In this document: piece after piece, positions 59,993 to 64,000 of the stretch | Layout: every line of letters starts with the position of its first letter | Numbering within the stretch: position 1 is the first letter of the stretch | Source of the DNA: Streptomyces vietnamensis | GTDB lineage: Bacteria > Actinomycetota > Actinomycetes > Streptomycetales > Streptomycetaceae | Length of the DNA: 64,000 bases | Direction: 5' to 3' | Assembly: GCF_000830005.1 (NCBI RefSeq) | Contig: NZ_CP010407.1 | Location: 806,001-870,000 of the forward strand | Made by a program: the position numbers and the translations under genes | Notes under the pieces: model-generated | Databases searched by the model: none | Seen by the model: only the letters and a program-made list of their open reading frames with translations | Told to the model about the DNA's origin: nothing

Positions 59993-60452
59993 CCGCACGA
60001 GCGACGCCGGGCCCGACCGTGGGCGCGAGATCGCCGACGCCACGCCCGACCGACGGCGCGAGATCGCCGACGCCACGCCCGACCGTCGGCGCGAGGTCGC
60101 CGACGCCGCGCGGCGTGCCTTCGCCCTGCTGCCGGCGCGCGCGGACGAACTGCCGGCCGTCGACCGCCGGACACACCAGCCCGCGCGCCGTCTCCGCGCG
60201 GACCCGGAGACCGTGGAGCGGGACCTCGTCACCCTCGTGCTGACCATCGTCGAGCTGCTGCGCCAGCTGATGGAACGCCAGGCCCTGCACCGCGTGGACC
60301 AAGGCGATCTCACCGAGGATCAGGAAGAGAGGCTGGGTCTGACGCTGATGCTCCTCCACGACCGGATGATCGAACTCTGCGAGCACTACGGCCTGACCCT
60401 GGAGGACCTCAATCTCGACCTCGGCCCTCTGGGCACGCTCCTGCCGCCCTGA
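59976..60452 (+). CDS. gvpK: gas vesicle protein GvpK
   Basis: 158 aa from GTG 59976, GGAGGG 9 nt upstream. GvpK domain: PETVERDLVTLVLTIVELLRQL, MERQALHRVDQGDL, EERLGLTLMLLHDRMIELCEHYGL and LNLDLGPLGTLL. The N-terminal 45 residues contain three copies of an EIADATPDRRR repeat. Last gene of the operon; a hairpin follows at 60483. Confidence 0.93.
   Translation: MSEPPDRTSDAGPDRGREIADATPDRRREIADATPDRRREVADAARRAFALLPARADELPAVDRRTHQPARRLRADPETVERDLVTLVLTIVELLRQLMERQALHRVDQGDLTEDQEERLGLTLMLLHDRMIELCEHYGLTLEDLNLDLGPLGTLLPP
60011..60109 (+). repeat. 33-bp tandem repeat x3 in gvpK 5' end
   Basis: Exact unit boundaries at 60011, 60044 and 60077; each begins GCCCGACCG and encodes the heptad-like PDRRREIADAT. 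Copies differ by one to four bases. Confidence 0.92.
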
Positions 60453-60482
60453 CGGTCCGTACGACACGGCCGGAGTCCGGCG

Positions 60483-60508
60483 CGGCGGCCCGTCGAAGGG
60501 GGCCGTCG
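60483..60508 (+). terminator. hairpin after gas vesicle operon
   Basis: CGGCGGCCC (60483-60491) pairs with GGGCCGTCG (60500-60508), nine pairs with one G-T wobble, loop of eight; a short TTT follows at 60513. Position right after gvpK fits an operon terminator. Confidence 0.45.
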
Positions 60509-60577
60509 GCGGTTTCGCCATGACGTCGGTGGGCAACCGCCGGGGCAAAGGCCCGTCACAGTCAAGGGGGCCGGGTC

Positions 60578-61138
60578 ATGTCCACAGGAACACTTCTGGC
60601 CATCGTCATCCCCGTCGTGGTGGTGATCGTCCTGATCGCGCTGGCGATCTTCCTGGACCGCCGGCGGCGGCGTCGGCTCCGCGAGCGGTTCGGCCCGGAG
60701 TACGAGCGCACGGTCGACGAGGCGGGTGGTCGGCGAGCTGCCGAGTACGACCTCGGCGCGCGGGAGGAGCGGCACGAGTCCCTCGACATCCGGCCGCTCG
60801 ACGCCGACTTGAAACAGCAGTACTCGCGCGAGTGGAGCGGAGTGCAGGAGCACTTCGTCGACCGTCCGGAGTCGGCCGTCCACGAAGCGGACCGGCTGGT
60901 GACCGATCTCATGCGGGAACGCGGCTACCCCACGGACGACTTCGAGCAGCGGGCCCGGGACCTGTCCGTCGAGCACGGCCGCACCCTGGGGCACTACCGC
61001 GCGGCGCACGAGGTCGACCAGTTGGCGTCCGACCACCGGGCCACCACCGAGCAACTGCGCGGGGCGATGATCCATTACCGGGTCCTCTTCGACGAACTGC
61101 TCTCCGACGGAGACCGGCCCGGCTCCGGCCGGTCCTGA
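60578..61138 (+). CDS. membrane-anchored protein of unknown function
   Basis: 186 aa from ATG 60578. One N-terminal transmembrane helix (LLAIVIPVVVVIVLIALAIFL) then a cytosolic RRRRRRLRERFG stop-transfer and a soluble helical domain (EYERTVDEAGGRRAAEYDLG, SAVHEADRLVTDLMRERGYP, YRAAHEVDQLA). The same layout is widespread in streptomycetes; function unknown. It follows gvpK by 125 bp and lies beyond its hairpin, so probably a separate unit. Confidence 0.85.
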   Translation: MSTGTLLAIVIPVVVVIVLIALAIFLDRRRRRRLRERFGPEYERTVDEAGGRRAAEYDLGAREERHESLDIRPLDADLKQQYSREWSGVQEHFVDRPESAVHEADRLVTDLMRERGYPTDDFEQRARDLSVEHGRTLGHYRAAHEVDQLASDHRATTEQLRGAMIHYRVLFDELLSDGDRPGSGRS

Positions 61139-61212
61139 GAGGCGGACGCCGGTCCTGACAGGCGGACACGGCGCCCGTGCATGCGGCTCGGCGTCGCACG
61201 CGGGGCCCCGCG

Positions 61213-61884
61213 TCATGAGCCGTTCCGCCGCGGCAGTACGTCCAGCAGTTCGAGCAGGTACAGGAAGGCCTCGGCCATCGGGGCGCCGGCGGTTTCCTCG
61301 CGCACCCGCTCCCACTCGATCCGTTCGCGCAGTCCCCGTGCCAGCGGCAGCAGAGGACCGAAGTCGCAGTGGTGCTCGGAGAGTGCGAGGAGACGGCAGG
61401 CCATGAGGTCGGTCGGCGCGATCACCGGCATGTGCACGGAGTCCACCGGCAGGATCTGCGCACGGGCGAGGAGTTCGCTCGTGACCGGCCGCCCGGCGAG
61501 GGAGAAGATCAGGTCGATCTCCTCCCCGCCCATGCGGGCCTTGACGAGCCAGTCCTCGGGCGGGTCGACGATCCGTACGCCGCGCTCCCGGAGGGACTCA
61601 ACGACGGCCTCTGCGTCCTCGCGCAGGAGCGCGAAGTCCGTGTCGTGCTGGAGCGGGACGGGGATGCCGTGCGCGTATGCGGCGACACTGCCCACCAGGG
61701 CGAACGGGCACCCCGATGCCTTCAGTACGGCTCCCACCTCCTTCGTCGTCTCCAGGATCGCCTGCGTGTGGTCGGGCGGGAGGGCCGAGGGCGTCGCGTC
61801 GGACGCGCGAGCCCGCGCCGGGTGCGGGGAGGGTTCCGATCCGCTCACCGTCAGGTGCGCGGCGGCGCCTTCTGTGAGATTCAT
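61213..61884 (-). CDS. nucleotidyltransferase-fold protein
   Basis: 223 aa from ATG 61884, overlapping the upstream fragment's stop (ATGA). Core motif: ALVGSVAAYAHG followed by QHDTDFALL (GS..., D-T-D metal site), as in the minimal nucleotidyltransferase/AbiEii-like superfamily, then EEIDLIFSL and a helical C-terminus. Such proteins may modify a small molecule, RNA or protein partner. No HEPN or antitoxin-like partner is next to it; the upstream neighbour is a TPP-enzyme fragment. Confidence 0.8.
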   Translation of the reverse strand: MNLTEGAAAHLTVSGSEPSPHPARARASDATPSALPPDHTQAILETTKEVGAVLKASGCPFALVGSVAAYAHGIPVPLQHDTDFALLREDAEAVVESLRERGVRIVDPPEDWLVKARMGGEEIDLIFSLAGRPVTSELLARAQILPVDSVHMPVIAPTDLMACRLLALSEHHCDFGPLLPLARGLRERIEWERVREETAGAPMAEAFLYLLELLDVLPRRNGS

Positions 61885-62201
61885 GGTCCGTTCCTCTCCT
61901 CGCGGCTGATCGCGATGGGCCCCGTGAACCCGACGGCCTCGAAGGCCGCCGTCTCCTCGCGGCGCGCCCGTACGAGACACGGATCGTCGCCCGCCCGTGC
62001 CCACGCGGACACCAGACCGTGCCCGCCGTCCGCGCCGTCATCGGGACGGCCGAAGACATGGCACACCCCCCAGGCCCGCAGGCCGTCGAGGAGTACGTCC
62101 CCGCCGGTCGCCCGCCCCCTCGCCCGTTCCCTCACGGCCGTGGCAGGGGGGAGCGCGGGGCGTTCTCGTTCGGGGAAGCAGACATCACCCACACCACCCA
62201 T
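61881..62201 (-). pseudogene. truncated thiamine-diphosphate enzyme, N-terminal fragment
   Basis: 106 aa (start unsure; GTG 62135 is the other choice). The residues GGDVLLDGLRAWGVCHVFGRPDD, then CLVRARREETAAFEAVGFTG, match the N-terminal Pyr domain of pyruvate-oxidase/acetolactate-synthase-like proteins (with the essential Glu of REE), but the reading frame ends there where the family continues for another 450 residues. It stops inside the start of the nucleotidyltransferase gene (ATGA). A gene remnant is likely; a functional stand-alone domain cannot be excluded. Confidence 0.6.
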
Positions 62202-62459
62202 CGGCTCGGACCGCGTCGGTACGTCGCGACTGCCCCGGCCCCCGGTTCCGAATCACGCCCGGCAGGCGCGGATCACCACGAGCTCCGCCGACAAGTCGGC
62301 CGTACCCCGTCTGTACGTGCCGACAGCGGGTAGTCGCGGCGATGAGGCACGACCGGAAGGAGGCGGGCCCGGCACGCCGGGTTCGGGGCCGCCGCCCGCT
62401 GATGCCGGTCCGGGACACCGGATCCCGAAGTGCCCCGACGACATGAAGGAGGCCTGACC

Positions 62460-63104
62460 ATGAGCAAGGTGGAGCAGACGATCGATGTGGACGTGCCCCT
62501 GCGGAGCGCGTACGACCAGTGGACGCAGTTCGAGGAGTTCCCGCGCTTCATGGAGGGCGTCGAGGACGTCCGGCAGATCGACGCCCGGCACTGCCACTGG
62601 CGGACCAAGGTCGCCGGGGTCCGGCGGGAGTTCGACACCGAGATCGTCGACCAGCTTCCGGACCAGCGCATCGCGTGGCGCACGACGGGAGGCGACGTAC
62701 GGCAGATGGGCGTCGTCAGCTTCCAGCCCCTGGACGAGGCGCACACCCGGGTGCGGCTCGCCATGGACGTGGAACCCGCCGGCATGGCGGAGAAGGCCGC
62801 CGACGCGATGGGCATGCTCGACCGCCGGGTCAAGGGCGACCTCAAGCGCTTCAAGGGCTTCATGGAGGAGCGCGGGGACGCGACCGGCGGCTGGCGCGGC
62901 CGGATCCGCCCCGAGGAGGCCGACACCGCGCCGACCGCGGGCGGCGAGCCCATGGGGACGGACATGTCCATGGGGCGCACCGACAAGGGTCCCGAAGCGA
63001 TGAGGGAGGCACCCGGACCGGTGCCGATGCCCGAGCGGACACGCCCGACCCGCGAGACGCGGTCCTGGTCGCTGCCGTCCGACGACGAGCCGGACATGCC
63101 CTGA
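62460..63104 (+). CDS. SRPBCC-family protein, GvpZ-domain paralogue
   Basis: 214 aa from ATG 62460 with AAGGAGG 7 nt upstream. Domain about 1-145: EQTIDVDVPLRSAYDQWTQFEEFPRF, RIAWRTTGGDVRQMGVVSFQ and LDRRVKGDLKRFKGFMEERG. AYDQWTQFEEF is nearly the same as AYDQWTQFQEF in GvpZ. The tail is rich in Met, Pro and Gly (PMGTDMSMGRT). Role unknown; likely a small-ligand or protein-binding barrel. Confidence 0.88.
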   Translation: MSKVEQTIDVDVPLRSAYDQWTQFEEFPRFMEGVEDVRQIDARHCHWRTKVAGVRREFDTEIVDQLPDQRIAWRTTGGDVRQMGVVSFQPLDEAHTRVRLAMDVEPAGMAEKAADAMGMLDRRVKGDLKRFKGFMEERGDATGGWRGRIRPEEADTAPTAGGEPMGTDMSMGRTDKGPEAMREAPGPVPMPERTRPTRETRSWSLPSDDEPDMP

Positions 63105-63129
63105 CCGATCCCTTCCAGCACCGTGGCAC

Positions 63130-63157
63130 GAGGGCCGGCTCCCCGGAGTCGGCCCTC
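63130..63157 (+). terminator. hairpin terminator after SRPBCC gene
   Basis: GAGGGCCGGCTCC (63130-63142) pairs with GGAGTCGGCCCTC (63145-63157), 13 pairs with one G-T, loop CC. A short TTT follows (63162). Lies between the SRPBCC stop and the next gene's start. Confidence 0.7.
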
Positions 63158-63195
63158 TCCCGTTTCGGATGCCGCAGCCGTGGCAGTCGCCGGAC

Positions 63196-64000
63196 ATGAT
63201 GCACATCGGGTACACGATGATGACCGAGCAGGCAGGCCCCCGTGAGCTGGTCGGACACGTGGTCGAGGCGGAGCGGGTCGGATTCGACTTCTCCGTGATC
63301 TCGGACCACTCCTTCCCCTGGCTGAGCTCACAGGGACACGCCCCGTACGCGTGGAGCGTCCTGGGAGCGGCGGCCCAGGCGACCTCGGAGATTCCGCTGA
63401 TGACCTACGTGACCTGTCCGACCTTCCGCTACCACCCCGTGGTGATCGCCCAGAAGGCCGCGACGCTCCAGCTCCTCTCCGAAGGCAGGTTCCGGCTCGG
63501 CCTCGGCTCGGGCGAGAACCTCAACGAGCACGTCGTCGGCCGGGGCTGGCCCTCGGCGCGCGTGCGCCTCGCCATGCTGGAAGAGGCCACCGAGATCATC
63601 CGCGCCCTCTTCACGGGGGAGTACGTGACACGGCACGGCCGCCACTTCCAGGTCGACGACGCCAGACTCTGGGACGTCCCCGACACGACGCCGCCCCTCG
63701 GCATCGCGGTGTCCGGCCCCCTCTCCTGCGCACTCGCCGGGCGGCACGCCGACCTGGTGATCACCACGGAACCGAAACGCGAACTCCTCGACGCCTTCGA
63801 CGCCCGGGGCGGCACGGGAAAGCCCCGCATGGGGCAGCTGCCCGTCTGTTACGACGCCGACCGGGACGCGGCCACGGCCCGCGCCCACGAACAGTTCCGG
63901 TGGGCACTGGGCGGCTGGCGCCTCAACGCCGAGCTCCCGCTCCCGGCGGGCTTCGAGCAGGCGTCCGAGCACACCCGGCCGGAGGACGTGGCGAAGAGCA
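63196..64000 (+). CDS. LLM-class flavin/F420-dependent oxidoreductase, 5' part
   Basis: At least 268 codons from ATG 63196, continuing past the window end. Bacterial luciferase-like TIM barrel: HIGYTMMTEQAGPRELV, VISDHSFPWLSSQG, RYHPVVIAQKAATLQLLSEGRF and LGLGSGENLNEHVVG (the GSGENLNE motif resembles F420-dependent glucose-6-phosphate dehydrogenase-like proteins). F420 or FMN use is likely; substrate unknown. The start is weakly supported, since no clear ribosome site precedes the tandem ATGs. Confidence 0.85.
   Translation, partial: MMHIGYTMMTEQAGPRELVGHVVEAERVGFDFSVISDHSFPWLSSQGHAPYAWSVLGAAAQATSEIPLMTYVTCPTFRYHPVVIAQKAATLQLLSEGRFRLGLGSGENLNEHVVGRGWPSARVRLAMLEEATEIIRALFTGEYVTRHGRHFQVDDARLWDVPDTTPPLGIAVSGPLSCALAGRHADLVITTEPKRELLDAFDARGGTGKPRMGQLPVCYDADRDAATARAHEQFRWALGGWRLNAELPLPAGFEQASEHTRPEDVAKS

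Noticed and set aside
61213..62201. Toxin-antitoxin (MNT/HEPN or AbiE) module
   Set aside because: The nucleotidyltransferase-fold gene lacks a HEPN or AbiEi-like partner; its neighbour is a TPP-enzyme fragment.

Overview
The window is high-GC actinobacterial DNA, almost certainly Streptomyces. Signs are strong G/C third positions, GTG and TTG starts, ATGA/GTGA translational coupling, a SARP/AfsA-type regulatory front, several secondary-metabolite operons and the streptomycete-type gas vesicle cluster (gvpO-A-F-G-Y-Z-J-L-S-K). No tRNA, rRNA, IS element, phage gene or CRISPR array was seen.

Region A (1-24594) reads as a biosynthetic cluster with its regulators. It opens with the 3' end of an AfsA/ScbA-like gene, then a SARP with an NB-ARC ATPase, a LuxR-type ATPase regulator, an acyl-CoA-ligase-like protein whose adenylation motifs are eroded, a polyprenyl-synthase-like protein that has lost its metal-binding motifs, and a large LAL regulator. 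A phosphopantetheinyl transferase (PPTase), a predicted secreted mini-peptide and another LuxR-type regulator follow. The long minus-strand operon 24594->13690 encodes a fatty acyl-AMP ligase, an acyl-CoA/ACP dehydrogenase, an ACP, a single KS-AT-ACP polyketide synthase, a KASIII, an FkbH-type glyceryl-ACP synthase, a second ACP and a Sfp-type PPTase. Together these fit a short 3-acyl-tetronate (RK-682-like) pathway: activate a fatty acid, desaturate it, extend it once without reduction, and join it to a glyceryl-ACP.

Region B (24822-28400) is ordinary: a DUF4097 lipoprotein, a RibD-C/DHFR-fold reductase, a CorA transporter and an alpha/beta hydrolase.

Region C (41936->28325, all minus) is the most unusual part: a 12-gene operon made of free-standing assembly-line pieces. 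It holds a condensation domain, an AurF-like di-iron N-oxygenase, a SerRS-like amino acid:carrier ligase, a nitronate-monooxygenase-like flavoprotein, two carrier proteins, two ABC exporter halves, an FAD monooxygenase, a stand-alone adenylation domain, a KASIII-like protein lacking the Cys-His-Asn triad, and a third PPTase. It suggests carrier-bound amino acid N-oxidation followed by condensation and export. I do not recognise this combination. Two of its intergenic gaps are filled with tandem repeats that run into the preceding stop codon, and near-consensus DasR-type motifs sit near both ends.

Region D (42472-53431): a PNPOx-fold protein, a secreted protein, and a LacI-controlled operon (C45 acyltransferase/peptidase, amidohydrolase, complete oligopeptide-type ABC importer) with a palindromic operator between repressor and operon.

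Region E (53591-64000): a methyltransferase, the complete gas vesicle operon with repeat-rich GvpZ and GvpK, a membrane-anchored unknown, a nucleotidyltransferase coupled to a fragment of a TPP enzyme, a GvpZ-like SRPBCC protein, and the 5' part of an LLM-class flavin/F420 oxidoreductase running off the end.
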